Positions 51,376 to 63,360 of a DNA stretch of 64,000 nt are shown here, one piece after another (the stretch's first letter is position 1; every line of letters starts with the position of its first letter). Origin of the DNA: Nocardioides sp. (lineage in GTDB: Bacteria; Actinomycetota; Actinomycetes; Propionibacteriales; Nocardioidaceae); the NCBI GenBank assembly GCA_037045645.1, contig JBAOIH010000001.1, forward strand, positions 1,774,001 through 1,838,000, given 5' to 3'. Below the pieces are notes generated by a model that had not been told where the DNA came from, ran no database searches, and saw only the letters and a list, made by a program, of their open reading frames with translations. Made by a program: the position numbers and the translations under genes.

Positions 51376-53250
51376 TCAGCGCACCACGTAGGTCGCGGTG
51401 GCGCGCTGACCCCTTTTGCCCACCGCCCCCTTCTCGGCCCCGTCCACGACGACCTCGACGGATCCGTCGGAGGTCTCGACGCGTACGGGTGGCACCACCT
51501 CGATGGTTTTGGTCTGGCCGTAGGCGATGTCGCCGGTGAAGACGACCTTGCCGCTGCTCTCGCGTACGACTACTCGCGCGCCACCACCTGCCGCCCTGAC
51601 CAGCACCGGCACGGCATCGCCGCTGCTGGCGGGGCCGGCGACTCCGGCGGATCCGTTGAGAGCCGGCGTGATGGGCCTCTCGGTCGGTGAGTCCATCATC
51701 AACCGCGCCACCGACCACGCCAGCACGAGCGCCATCACCGCAGCGACGAGCACCGACCAGTTGGGGCCGCCGCGCATGCTGCGCAGTGACCCGCCGGAGG
51801 CCAGATCTGCTTCGAACACGCGAGTGGGGTTGATGGGGGCTTTGGCGTACCGCTCGTCATAGGCCGACAGCAACGGCGCCACGTCGATGCCGAGCACCCG
51901 AGCGAGCGTGCGCAGGTGCCCGCGCGCATAGAAGTCGCCACCGCACGGGTCGAAGTCGTCGACCTCGATGGCCTCGATCACGTGGGCGCGCACCCGGGTG
52001 CGCGCGGCCAGGGCATCGATGCTGAGCCCCAGACGGGTACGAGCGGCGGCGAGTTCCGGCCCGACGACCGGGTCCGGGGACGCCTGTGGCAGATGCTCGT
52101 CGACGACCAGAGGCTCGACACTGTCACCGCCGCGGGCGATGGCGCGTACTCGACTCCCCCAGCCCTCGTGCTCCTCGACCAGGCTCACCGAGCCCGGGCG
52201 ATGCAATTCGCGTGCGCCCGACTCGGGGTCCGGGTCCGCATCAGCGGGCTCGCGAAGACTCCGGGTGACCTCCGTCCGCCGAGCCGAGGTGGTCTCGCGC
52301 AACGGGAGCGCAGGTTCGGATGTGACCTCGACGGCGTCTGAGGCGTCCGCCTCTTCCGCCGCGATCTGCTCGTGAGGCTCTTCCTCGTCGGGAGTCTGGG
52401 AGATCTCGCGCCCGCGACCGCCGAGTCGGGCGATCCAGCCGGCAAGGACGGGACGCGGATCACGCCAACGGGGTGCCTGCTCGACCTCCTCGCCGGCCTC
52501 CTCGACCACTCCGTCGACCATTTCGTCGGGAACGGGTGCGTCGGCAGGGACGGGCGAGGCGGCGTCGATCCATCGCTGGTCCGCGTCGTGGTCGTAGTCG
52601 ACCGGCTCGACGACGCTCTGCTCTGCCTCCACGTCGTGTCGCACAGGCAGCACGGTCACGATCGGGGCGCGGTGGCCCGCCAGCGAGTGCAGCGCCTCCG
52701 TCAGGTCTTGCGACGCATGCGAACTGCGCGTGACCGGACCCAGCGGGACCGCGAGGGGCGCACCGTAGAACATCCGCGACCAGGCGGCTCCGCGTCGCGC
52801 CGCACCGCTCAGCCCGTCGAGCACCCGCTCCTCGTTGTGCGCCACGACGAGCAGCCGCCCGTCGCGGCCCAGGCCCGGCGACGGTTCGTGCTCGACACGT
52901 TCGATCGCACCCCAGGTAAGGCCACGCCAGGTGCGCCCCAGGCGCATCCGGATGCCGTGGGAGTCGGCGACGAACAGCGGCAGCCGGGCATCCCAGGCGC
53001 CGAGCAGGTGGAGCACGCTCAGCAACGCCAGCACAGCTGCGACGAGCCAGTCGGTCACCGAGCCGGTGGTGAGGGCGCGGGCCGCGTAGGCGACGGCCAC
53101 GCCCCCGGCCACGACACCGACCGGGCCCAGCAGCCAGGCGTTCCGGCGTACGACCACGCTCTCGGGTGCGATGCTCAGCGCGCCGCGACCCTCGGCTTGC
53201 GTGGTGTCGAGGTCGTCGGCAATGGTTTCGAACTGCTCAGCGGCGCCCAT
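51376..53250 (-). CDS. RodZ-like HTH protein with N-terminal membrane PH-like domain
   Basis: A 624-residue protein. The N-terminus has two membrane helices (WLLGPVGVVAGGVAVAYAA and WLVAAVLALLSVLHLLGAW) and a PH-like beta domain to about 170. A long acidic disordered region follows (~200-390). Then comes the RodZ-type HTH (LAAARTRLGLSIDALAARTR, then VRAHVIEAIEVDDFDPCGGD), a single membrane helix (SVLVAAVMALVLAWSVARL) and a C-terminal DUF4115-like beta domain. RodZ links cytoskeleton and cell shape; between ftsK and rimO is its standard place. The joined N-terminal membrane part is unusual. Ends 2 bp before ftsK's... coding end is separate. Confidence 0.82.
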   Translation of the reverse strand: MGAAEQFETIADDLDTTQAEGRGALSIAPESVVVRRNAWLLGPVGVVAGGVAVAYAARALTTGSVTDWLVAAVLALLSVLHLLGAWDARLPLFVADSHGIRMRLGRTWRGLTWGAIERVEHEPSPGLGRDGRLLVVAHNEERVLDGLSGAARRGAAWSRMFYGAPLAVPLGPVTRSSHASQDLTEALHSLAGHRAPIVTVLPVRHDVEAEQSVVEPVDYDHDADQRWIDAASPVPADAPVPDEMVDGVVEEAGEEVEQAPRWRDPRPVLAGWIARLGGRGREISQTPDEEEPHEQIAAEEADASDAVEVTSEPALPLRETTSARRTEVTRSLREPADADPDPESGARELHRPGSVSLVEEHEGWGSRVRAIARGGDSVEPLVVDEHLPQASPDPVVGPELAAARTRLGLSIDALAARTRVRAHVIEAIEVDDFDPCGGDFYARGHLRTLARVLGIDVAPLLSAYDERYAKAPINPTRVFEADLASGGSLRSMRGGPNWSVLVAAVMALVLAWSVARLMMDSPTERPITPALNGSAGVAGPASSGDAVPVLVRAAGGGARVVVRESSGKVVFTGDIAYGQTKTIEVVPPVRVETSDGSVEVVVDGAEKGAVGKRGQRATATYVVR

Positions 53251-53251
53251 C

Positions 53252-55864
<2,613 letters not shown>

Positions 55865-55871
55865 GCCCGCG

Positions 55872-55877
55872 ACCCTA
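55872..55877 (-). promoter_or_regulatory. -10 element TAGGGT of ftsK
   Basis: TAGGGT stands 7 nt before ATG 55864, with no Shine-Dalgarno. It fixes the start among several in-frame codons upstream. Confidence 0.45.
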
Positions 55878-56115
55878 CGGGAGTCACACCCGTCACACGC
55901 GCCACATTTGACGCGTGTCGGTTCGGTTGCGCGCTCGCACGACGAGAACGCCACATCAGGCGCCTTCCGGCGGGTCGTTACCAAAGCGTGACCTCGGCTA
56001 CGCCGCATAGACCTCTAAGGGTGTCTAGACCGATCCTGACGACAGTTCTAATGTGACCTGAGCCACCACTCTTACCGAAATTTCAGGCTGGCTTCAGAAA
56101 CCGGAGGATTCTTAC

Positions 56116-59100
56116 GTGAAGTTCCTACGACACGGCATTGCCTTGGGGATGGTGGTGTCCGGTTTGGCCGCGGCACCGTTGCTGTCCACCCAGGCGACCG
56201 CGGCACCAAAGAGCGACCCTCTCATCGCGAAACTGAAGGATCGTGCCGACGGCTCGGTCACCCTCAGCAGCGAGGCCGCGACCGGCAAGGTCGGATTCGC
56301 CCGCACCAAGGGTGACCTGATGCCGGGCGTACGCGCGAACGACGCCGCGAGCGCGGCCAACAAGGTCGACGCCTATCTCGCCGAGTTCGCACCCGCCTTC
56401 GGCGCGCGCGCCGGTGAGCTGGCCCAGACTCGCGTCAAGGCCGACAAGTTCGGCTGGACGATCTCCTTCCAGCAGAACTACAAGGGTCTTCCCGTCTGGG
56501 GCGGGACCTTGAAGGCGCACGTAGCCAGGGACGGCGACCTGACCGCTGTAGCCGGTTATGCGGCACCCGACCTGAACCTCGACGTGACCCCGCGCTACTC
56601 CAAGGCCCAAGCCGCCAAGCGTGCCGTGGGCATGGTCACCGTCGACCCGCCGACTGCTGAGCGCGGCAAGGCCTCGACCAAGGGCCTGCGTGCCGCCAAC
56701 AACAGCCTGGTCGTCTACCGCGAGGGCGCCGCCAAGGGCACGCCCGGCAAGGCACGCCTGGCCTACGACGTCGAGGTCTCCAACGTCACCGAGAAGAGCG
56801 GCTCCATCCGCGACCGCGTCGTCCTCGACGCCAACTCGCTCAAGCCGATCAACCGCTACTCGATGATGAACGACGCGCTCGACCGTCGCCTCTACACCAC
56901 CGACTACGACCCGCAGACGGGTGCGGGCGGCAACCTGATCGGTCCCATCTGGCGCGAGGGTGACCCCATCCCCGACCCGGAACTCGACCAGGACCAGAAC
57001 AACCTCAACATCTCCAACGGTGAGTCCTACTGGATGCACATGAACACCTGGGGCCTCGACTCCTTCGACGGTGCCGGTGCTCGCCGGATCACGATCCACA
57101 ACCGTCCCGACAGCTGCCCGAACGCTTCGTGGAACGGCGTCTACACCAGCTACTGCGACGGCGTCTACGACGACGACACCGTCGCGCACGAGTGGGGCCA
57201 CGCGTACACCGAGTACGAGACCGGCCTGATCTACCAGTGGCAGTCCGGTGCGCTCAACGAGTCTTACTCCGACATCTGGGGCGAGACCATCGACCTGCTC
57301 AACCAGCGCGAGGACGAGGGTGAAGGCGACCTGACCCAGAAGCGCCCGGACGGACTGTGCTCCACGCACTCCCCCGCCCTGCCGCTGGTCACGATCAACG
57401 CTCCGTCGTCGATCGCCAAGGACTGCATGGCCGGCAGCGCATCGTTCGGCAAGCCGCTCACCGCGACCGGCGTCACCGCCGACGTGGTCGCCCCGACCGA
57501 CGCGGTCGAGGAAGGTGGCACCAACCTGGATGGTTGCTCGCCGTACGACCAGAACGTCACGGGCAAGATCGTGCTTGTCAATCGCGGCCTGTGCGCCTTC
57601 GAGGAGAAGGCTCAGGTAGCCACCGAGGCCGGCGCTGCCGCGCTGATCATCGGCAACCGCGACGAGAGCACGATCGGCATGTCCGGTTCCGACCAGTCCC
57701 TGGTCACGACCGTCTCCATCGGCCTGTCCGACCGCGAGTCGATCCGGACCGCTCTCGCCGCCGGATCCACGGTCAACGTCACCATGAAGGACGCGGGCGG
57801 CGAGCGTGTGGACTCCTACCGTTGGCTGCTCAGCGAGAAGTCGACCGCCTTCGGTGGTGCGATCCGCGACATGTGGACGCCCACCTGCCACGGTGACCCC
57901 GGCAAGGTGTCCGACGCCGAGTACAAGTGCTCGTCCGACGACAACGGCGGCGTACACGGCAACTCGGGCGTGCCGAACCACGGCTACGCACTGCTCGTGG
58001 ACGGCGGCACCTACAACGGTCAGACCATCACCGGTCTGGGCCTGGACAAGGCTGCCAACATCTACTTCTACGCGCAGAACTACATGGGCCCCACATCCGA
58101 CTTCGTCGACCACGCCGACTCCCTGGAGCAGTCGTGTGCCGACCTCACGGGCAAGCAGGTCAACGAGATCACGCTGACCGAGTCGGCCGAGCCGGGCAAG
58201 GTGACCATCGAGGCCGGCGACTGTGCCCAGGTGTCGAAGGTCGTCAAGGCCGTCGAGTTGCGGATGGACCCGACCAGTCAGTGCGAGTGGGTTCCGATGC
58301 TGGCCAAGAACGCTCCGGCCGTGTGTGGCGAGGGCTTCACCAGCAAGACGGTCTTCGAGGACAACTTCGACGGCGGCCTGGGCGCGTGGACCAAGGAGCA
58401 GCAGGTCGCCTTCGAGGGTGGCTTCGGCAAGCCTTGGGGCACGACTGCCACGTTCCCCGGCAAGGACAACGTGGGGCGCGTGGCCATGGGCTCAGCCGGC
58501 GATGAGGGTGACTGCTCGATGGGCGAGGGAGACTTCTCCAGCGTCGACTCGATCATCAGCCCGGCGATCACCATCCCGGCCGGCAAGGCACCGAAGTTGG
58601 CCTTCGACCACTACGTCGCGACCGAGGGTGGTTTCGACGGCGGCAACGTGAAGGTCAGCGTCAACGGCGGCGACTTCAAGGTCGTCCCGGCTTCGGCCTA
58701 CATCTTCAACGCGCCGAACACGGTGTTCCAGCCTGCTGAACAACAGGGCCAGCCCTACAACACCAACCCGATGGCCGGCGAGGCTGCCTTCAGCGGCACC
58801 AACCCGGGCAAGGCGTCCGGTTCGTGGGGTCAGTCGCAGATCAACCTCGAGGCGATCGGCGCCAAGGCCGGCGACTCGGTCAAGGTGCGCTTCGACGTGG
58901 GTCGTGACGGCTGTGGCGGAGTCGACGGTTGGTATGTCGACAACGTCCAGTTGACGGTGTGTGAGACGGCTGCGGTGACCCCGACGACGTCGCCCACCCC
59001 GACCACCACCCCGACCACCACGCCCACCACCGCTCCGGGCATGCGGCACTCGGACATCCGGGTGAAGATCCGTCCCTACAAGCCGACCCACGGCAAGGCG

Positions 59101-59349
59101 TTCCGGATCATCGGAAAGGTTCGTGTCCTCGAGGGTGGCGTCGCCACGGGCAAGGTGCGCTTCAAGCTCCGCGGCAAGAAGCTTGGTGTGGCCAAGCTCA
59201 ACAGCCGAGGCATCGCCAAGCTCAAGATCAGCGCCAAGAAGTCCCAGAAGCTCAACGCCAAGCGCAACCACCGGGTGCGCGGACGCTATCTGGGCTCCGA
59301 CACCGTGCTGCCCAGTTGGGCGACCAACGTCTTCCGTTTCCGGAAGTAG
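56116..59349 (+). CDS. Secreted M4-family (thermolysin-like) metallopeptidase with PA domain
   Basis: A 1077-residue secreted protease: signal peptide (ALGMVVSGLAAAPLLSTQAT), propeptide (FTP/PepSY, to about 260), catalytic domain with zinc motif VAHEWGHAYTEYE and the third ligand in ALNESYSDIWGETID. A protease-associated domain (~415-570, NVTGKIVLVNRGLCAFEEKA) is inserted, then the catalytic domain resumes (GNSGVPNHGYALLVDGG). A MAM/jelly-roll-like part (DNFDGGLGAWTKEQQVAF), a T/P linker and a lysine-rich Ig-like tail follow. GTG start with GGAGG upstream. Confidence 0.9.
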   Translation: MKFLRHGIALGMVVSGLAAAPLLSTQATAAPKSDPLIAKLKDRADGSVTLSSEAATGKVGFARTKGDLMPGVRANDAASAANKVDAYLAEFAPAFGARAGELAQTRVKADKFGWTISFQQNYKGLPVWGGTLKAHVARDGDLTAVAGYAAPDLNLDVTPRYSKAQAAKRAVGMVTVDPPTAERGKASTKGLRAANNSLVVYREGAAKGTPGKARLAYDVEVSNVTEKSGSIRDRVVLDANSLKPINRYSMMNDALDRRLYTTDYDPQTGAGGNLIGPIWREGDPIPDPELDQDQNNLNISNGESYWMHMNTWGLDSFDGAGARRITIHNRPDSCPNASWNGVYTSYCDGVYDDDTVAHEWGHAYTEYETGLIYQWQSGALNESYSDIWGETIDLLNQREDEGEGDLTQKRPDGLCSTHSPALPLVTINAPSSIAKDCMAGSASFGKPLTATGVTADVVAPTDAVEEGGTNLDGCSPYDQNVTGKIVLVNRGLCAFEEKAQVATEAGAAALIIGNRDESTIGMSGSDQSLVTTVSIGLSDRESIRTALAAGSTVNVTMKDAGGERVDSYRWLLSEKSTAFGGAIRDMWTPTCHGDPGKVSDAEYKCSSDDNGGVHGNSGVPNHGYALLVDGGTYNGQTITGLGLDKAANIYFYAQNYMGPTSDFVDHADSLEQSCADLTGKQVNEITLTESAEPGKVTIEAGDCAQVSKVVKAVELRMDPTSQCEWVPMLAKNAPAVCGEGFTSKTVFEDNFDGGLGAWTKEQQVAFEGGFGKPWGTTATFPGKDNVGRVAMGSAGDEGDCSMGEGDFSSVDSIISPAITIPAGKAPKLAFDHYVATEGGFDGGNVKVSVNGGDFKVVPASAYIFNAPNTVFQPAEQQGQPYNTNPMAGEAAFSGTNPGKASGSWGQSQINLEAIGAKAGDSVKVRFDVGRDGCGGVDGWYVDNVQLTVCETAAVTPTTSPTPTTTPTTTPTTAPGMRHSDIRVKIRPYKPTHGKAFRIIGKVRVLEGGVATGKVRFKLRGKKLGVAKLNSRGIAKLKISAKKSQKLNAKRNHRVRGRYLGSDTVLPSWATNVFRFRK

Positions 59350-59371
59350 TCCCGGCAGTCACGTGAAATGA

Positions 59372-59409
59372 CAGTGGGCCCCATCGCCGCAAGGCGGTGG
59401 GGCCTACTG
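59372..59409. terminator. Bidirectional terminator between M4 peptidase and M56 genes
   Basis: CAGTGGGCCCCATCGCC (59372-59388) pairs with GGCGGTGGGGCCTACTG (59393-59409) with few mismatches and a GCAA loop. It lies 22 bp after the peptidase stop. Confidence 0.85.
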
Positions 59410-59413
59410 TCGT

Positions 59414-59454
59414 CTTCGAGGCCAGCGGATTCGAGGCCAGCGGATTCGAGGCCA
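59414..59454. repeat. 15-bp tandem repeat (2.7 units)
   Basis: TTCGAGGCCAGCGGA at 59414-59428 and 59429-59443, then TTCGAGGCCAG at 59444-59454. It fills the gap between the terminator and the end of the M56 gene. Confidence 0.85.
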
Positions 59455-59455
59455 G

Positions 59456-60340
59456 TCAGACCAGCGTGCTCAGCCAGGGCCACACCACGACCGCGGTGGG
59501 CACGGCCAACAACAGCACCGATGCCGTGATCACCAGCGTCGACTGCAGTGGGCGCGCACGCGAGTCGGCCAACAGGGCGATGCGTACGGCCAGGTGCCCA
59601 CCGAAGGGCAGCACGGCTTCCGGCCCACGCGCCTCACCGATGGCGAGCAGCGCTCGCCCCAAGGTCAACCGCCCGACCGTACGAGTGGCTGCTCGATCCG
59701 CGAGCAACTCGGTGAGCAGGCGCACCTCCTCCAAGGCAGCCCCGCTGGTGGCCAGTCGGGGGAAGGCACTCTGGAGCACCGCGAACGCCTCGATGACCAG
59801 GTCGTGTCGCGAGCGCAGGTGCGCGCGCTCGTGGGCGAGCACGGCGCGCGCCTCGCCTTCGTCGAGTCGTCTGAGCGCACCGGCGGTGACGACCGTGCGG
59901 GCGCGGCCCAGGCCGGGCACGCAGTAGGCGACCGCCTGTTCGTCCTCGAGCCTGTCGACGATCTGGCCCGACATCTGCATCCGTTCACTGACCAGGTCGA
60001 GGCGCGCGCGATGCTCGCGCCGGTGGCGACGAAGCACCGTGCCCACTCGGTGACCACACAGCAGCAACCGGGCCAGCACCAGGAACGTGAGCGTCAGGGA
60101 GATCCCCGCGACCACCCAGCCCTGGGGATCGGCTGTCGGCAACACCGACCAGGTCGCCAAGGAGAGCCCGGCTCCGAGCGCGGCCAACACCGACACCAGC
60201 GTCAACGACTGCCACAGCACCATCGCTGCGGCCGGCGTACGCCTCAGTGCGCGCCAGCGCATAACGGCGCGCGGCAGCAGCCCGGCGCTGAGTACGGCCA
60301 GGCCCGCAAGGAGCAGAGGGGTGAGCACTCCCACTCGCAA
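59456..60340 (-). CDS. BlaR1/M56-like membrane metallopeptidase
   Basis: A 294-residue membrane protein: helices at the N-terminus (LTPLLLAGLAVLSAGLLP), around 30-85, and at the C-terminus (VITASVLLLAVPTAVVVWPW), with the zinc motif LAHERAHLRSRHDL between. In BlaR1/MecR1 such a protease inactivates the BlaI repressor; the BlaI-like gene is 4 bp upstream on the same strand. No sensor domain outside the membrane is present, so the signal is not a beta-lactam bound to a penicillin-binding domain. TTG 60340 is used with GAGG upstream; GTG 60334 or 60328 are alternatives. Confidence 0.85.
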   Translation of the reverse strand: MRVGVLTPLLLAGLAVLSAGLLPRAVMRWRALRRTPAAAMVLWQSLTLVSVLAALGAGLSLATWSVLPTADPQGWVVAGISLTLTFLVLARLLLCGHRVGTVLRRHRREHRARLDLVSERMQMSGQIVDRLEDEQAVAYCVPGLGRARTVVTAGALRRLDEGEARAVLAHERAHLRSRHDLVIEAFAVLQSAFPRLATSGAALEEVRLLTELLADRAATRTVGRLTLGRALLAIGEARGPEAVLPFGGHLAVRIALLADSRARPLQSTLVITASVLLLAVPTAVVVWPWLSTLV

Positions 60341-60344
60341 GAAC

Positions 60345-60728
60345 TCAGTCCTCGAGGCGTTCGAGGGCTGCGCGCAGGGTGGCGAGATCCTCGGGGCTGG
60401 CCTCATCGAGGAAGGCGACGAGCGCATTGTTGCGCGAGCGGGGCGAGATGTCGGCCAGGGTGTCGTGCATGACCTCCGCCGTCATGGCCGCTCGCGAAGC
60501 ACGCACCCGATAGCTGTGCGCCCGCCCCTTCTTGGTGCGTGTGACGGTGCCCTTGCGGGCCAGTCGATCCAGCACCGTCATCACCGTGGTGTACGCGATG
60601 TCGCGATCCGCGCTCAGGTTCTCGTAGACCTCGCGGACCGTACGCGGCTCGTCCCCCGCATCCCACAGGACCTCGATCACCGCGCGCTCCAGATCCCCGA
60701 ACCGGCGCCCCCCTCGAATGTGCTTCAT
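60345..60728 (-). CDS. BlaI/MecI/CopY-family repressor
   Basis: A 127-residue winged-helix protein: RRFGDLERAVIEVLWDAGDE, PRTVREVYENLSADRDIAYT, TVMTVLDRLARKGTVTRTKK, then the dimerisation helices NNALVAFLDEASPEDLATLR. It most likely represses its own operon with the M56 protease. The ATG at 60728 is supported by TATCGT 6 nt upstream; the GTG one codon before falls in the spacer. A dyad upstream could be its operator, and may also affect the divergent cyd genes. Confidence 0.9.
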   Translation of the reverse strand: MKHIRGGRRFGDLERAVIEVLWDAGDEPRTVREVYENLSADRDIAYTTVMTVLDRLARKGTVTRTKKGRAHSYRVRASRAAMTAEVMHDTLADISPRSRNNALVAFLDEASPEDLATLRAALERLED

Positions 60729-60734
60729 CACACA

Positions 60735-60780
60735 ACGATAACGGGTGCTCCGATTACTACTACTCCTCGTAGTGGGAGTA
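60735..60780. promoter_or_regulatory. blaI -10 box and candidate BlaI operator
   Basis: TATCGT (minus, 60740-60735) is 6 nt before the blaI ATG. A dyad TACTCC (60761-60766) / GGAGTA (60775-60780) lies about 20 bp further, and TACTAC/GTAGT half sites typical for BlaI/MecI boxes overlap it. It is also 66 bp before cydA. Confidence 0.5.
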
Positions 60781-60846
60781 TGACTGTCGTCAAAGGCTGA
60801 GAGGGGTTCAGCGAACTCTCAGGTGCTCACGCAGATAGGAGGGCGC

Positions 60847-62285
60847 ATGGACGTCCTGGACATCTCTCGGTGGCAGTTCGGCATCATTACCGTTTACCAC
60901 TTCCTCTTCGTCCCGATCACGATCGGGATCACGATGCTGATCGCGGTGCTGGAAACCCAGTGGTTGCGCACCGGCAAGCAGGAATACCTGCGACTGACCA
61001 AGTTCTTCGGCAAGTTGTTCTTGATCAACTTCGCCATCGGCGTGGTGACCGGCATCGTGCAGGAGTTCCAGTTCGGTATGAACTGGTCTGACTACTCCCG
61101 CTTCGTCGGCGACATCTTCGGTGCTCCGCTGGCGGTCGAGGCACTACTTGCCTTCTTCATGGAGTCGACCTTCATCGGCTTGTGGATCTTCGGCTGGGAC
61201 AAGCTCCACCCAAGCTGCACGCGGCCTGTATGTGGATGGTTCACCTGGGCACGCTCGCCTCGGCGTACATGATCCTGGCCGCCAACTCGTGGATGCAGAA
61301 CCCGGTCGGGTATGTCTTCAACCCCGAGACCAACCGTGCGGAGTTGGAAAGCGCAGGCGCGTTCTTCGACGTGCTGTTCAACAAGGTGCAGATGGTCACG
61401 TTCCCGCACGTGGTGCTGTCGGCGTACATGACCGCAGGTGCCTTCATCTTGGGCATCTCGGCCTACCTCTACATGAAGCGTGAGCACGATCGCGACCTCT
61501 ACTACCGCGGCATCCGCTTCGGTGCCGTCGCCTGCCTGATCGCCGGACTCGGCGTCGCGATCACCGGTGACATTCAAGGCAAGATCATGACCGAGGTGCA
61601 GCCCATGAAGATGGCTGCCGCCGAGGCGCTCTACGACACCTCCGACGAGTGCGCGCCGTTCTCCCTGTTCACCATCGGGACTCGAGACGGCAGCGAAGCC
61701 AAGTTCGCCGTCGAGGTTCCCTGCGTGCTGTCCTTCCTGGCCACCGGCTCGACCAGCGGCAAGGTCCAGGGCATCAACGAGCTCAAGGAGGAGTACGCCG
61801 CGACGGACTGGCCCGCGCAGGTCAAGGACGCAGGTGACTTCACCCCGAACATCCCGGTCACCTACTGGTCCTTCCGCTACATGATGGGCCTGGGCTTCTT
61901 CACCGCCGGTGGTGCGGCACTGATCTTGTGGATGACCCGCAAGCGCAAGGTGCCCAACGCCAAGTGGGTCGGCATTCTCGGCCTCAGCCTGCCGCTGGCA
62001 GCGGTCTTCGCGAACTCGTGGGGCTGGCTGTTCACCGAGATGGGTCGCCAACCCTGGGTCGTGTTCGGCTTGATGACCACCTCGGCCGGCGTCTCCCCCG
62101 GACTCAGCGTCCCGGAGGCCTGGATCGGCCTGATCTCACTTACGTTGCTCTACGCGGTGTTGATGGTCGTCGAGATCGGACTGCTGTGGAAGTACATCAA
62201 GCTCGGTGCCGAGCCGTTCGAAGAGCCGCCCAACGTGCCGGTAGGCGGGTCCGACGAGGACTCCCCGATGGCCTTCGCGTACTGA
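60847..62285 (+). pseudogene. cydA: Cytochrome bd ubiquinol/menaquinol oxidase subunit I, one-base frameshift
   Basis: The first frame gives [20 protein letters not shown] (heme ligand His in [12 protein letters not shown]) to FGWDKL near 61205. There one base is missing; from [20 protein letters not shown] the second frame runs to the end with the heme-pocket motif TEMGRQPWVVFGL. The joined ~479-residue protein has all nine helices and a short Q-loop. It would reduce O2 to water with quinol at low oxygen. GGAGGG lies before the ATG. Since cydB and cydD downstream are intact, sequence error is likely. Confidence 0.88.
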
Positions 62286-62301
62286 GGATCGGAGAGAAGA
62301 C

Positions 62302-63360
62302 ATGGAACTCCACACTCTGTGGTTCTGCCTGGTAGCGGTCTTGTGGATCGGCTACTTCACCTTGGAGGGCTTCGACTTCGGTGTCGGCATGCTCCTGCCC
62401 GTTCTGGCCAAGAACGAGAAGGAACGGCGAGTTCTCTACAACACCATCGGCCCGGTCTGGGACGGCAACGAGGTCTGGGTCCTGACGGCTGGCGGCGCGA
62501 TCTTCGCGTCCTTCCCGTTCTGGTACGCCACCCTCTTCAGCGGCTTCTTCTTGCCACTGCTGCTGATCCTGCTCGCGTTGATCGTGCGCAACCTGGCGTT
62601 CGACTATCGCGGCAAGAAGGACGACGCCGCTTGGCGCCGCAACTGGGATATCGCCGCCACCGTGGGCAGCTTCGTCCCGGCGCTGCTGTGGGGCGTGGCC
62701 TTCGCCAACATCGTCGGCGGTACGCCGATCGAGCCGCTCAACGGCAACCCGGCCGAGCCCTTCTTCCTGGAATACACCGGCTTCCCGGTCCTGCAGTTGC
62801 TCAATCCGCTCGGCCTGCTCGGCGGTCTGGTGACGGTGACCTTGTTTGCCACTCACGGCGCGATGTTCATCGCGCTCAAGACCGACGGGGAGATCCGGCA
62901 CCGGGCCCGCGAGTTCGCGGTGAAGTCCGGTCTCGTCGCCGCTGTCCTCGCCGTCGCGTTCCTGGTGTGGATGCAGGTCAAGACCGGCTCGGTGCTCTCC
63001 GGCGTGCTGTTCGTGCTCGCGGCGGTCGCTTTGCTGGCCGGGATCTACATGGCCAAGTCCGGCCGTGAGGGTGTCGCGTTCTCCGCGACCTTCGCCACCA
63101 TCGCGTTCGCGGTGGCGGGCCTGTTCGCGGCACTGTTCCCGGACGTGATGCCCTCGAGCATCGACCCGGCGTACTCCCTGACCGTGGCCAACGCCTCGGC
63201 CACCGACAACACCCTCAAGGTGATGACGGTCGTGGCGTTGATCTTCACTCCGCTCGTGCTGCTCTACCAGGGCTGGACGTACTGGGTCTTCCGCAAGCGG
63301 ATCTCGGTTCACCACATCCCGGACCCGGTCGAGCACAAGGGCGCCACTAGCGTGAACTGA
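62302..63360 (+). CDS. cydB: Cytochrome bd oxidase subunit II
   Basis: A 352-residue membrane protein with nine hydrophobic segments. MELHTLWFCLVAVLWIGYFT, LEGFDFGVGMLLPVL and TIGPVWDGNEVWVLTAGGA are the CydB signatures, the last with the conserved Asp. It pairs with CydA. GGAGAG stands 8 nt before the ATG. cydD starts directly after its stop. Confidence 0.95.
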   Translation: MELHTLWFCLVAVLWIGYFTLEGFDFGVGMLLPVLAKNEKERRVLYNTIGPVWDGNEVWVLTAGGAIFASFPFWYATLFSGFFLPLLLILLALIVRNLAFDYRGKKDDAAWRRNWDIAATVGSFVPALLWGVAFANIVGGTPIEPLNGNPAEPFFLEYTGFPVLQLLNPLGLLGGLVTVTLFATHGAMFIALKTDGEIRHRAREFAVKSGLVAAVLAVAFLVWMQVKTGSVLSGVLFVLAAVALLAGIYMAKSGREGVAFSATFATIAFAVAGLFAALFPDVMPSSIDPAYSLTVANASATDNTLKVMTVVALIFTPLVLLYQGWTYWVFRKRISVHHIPDPVEHKGATSVN

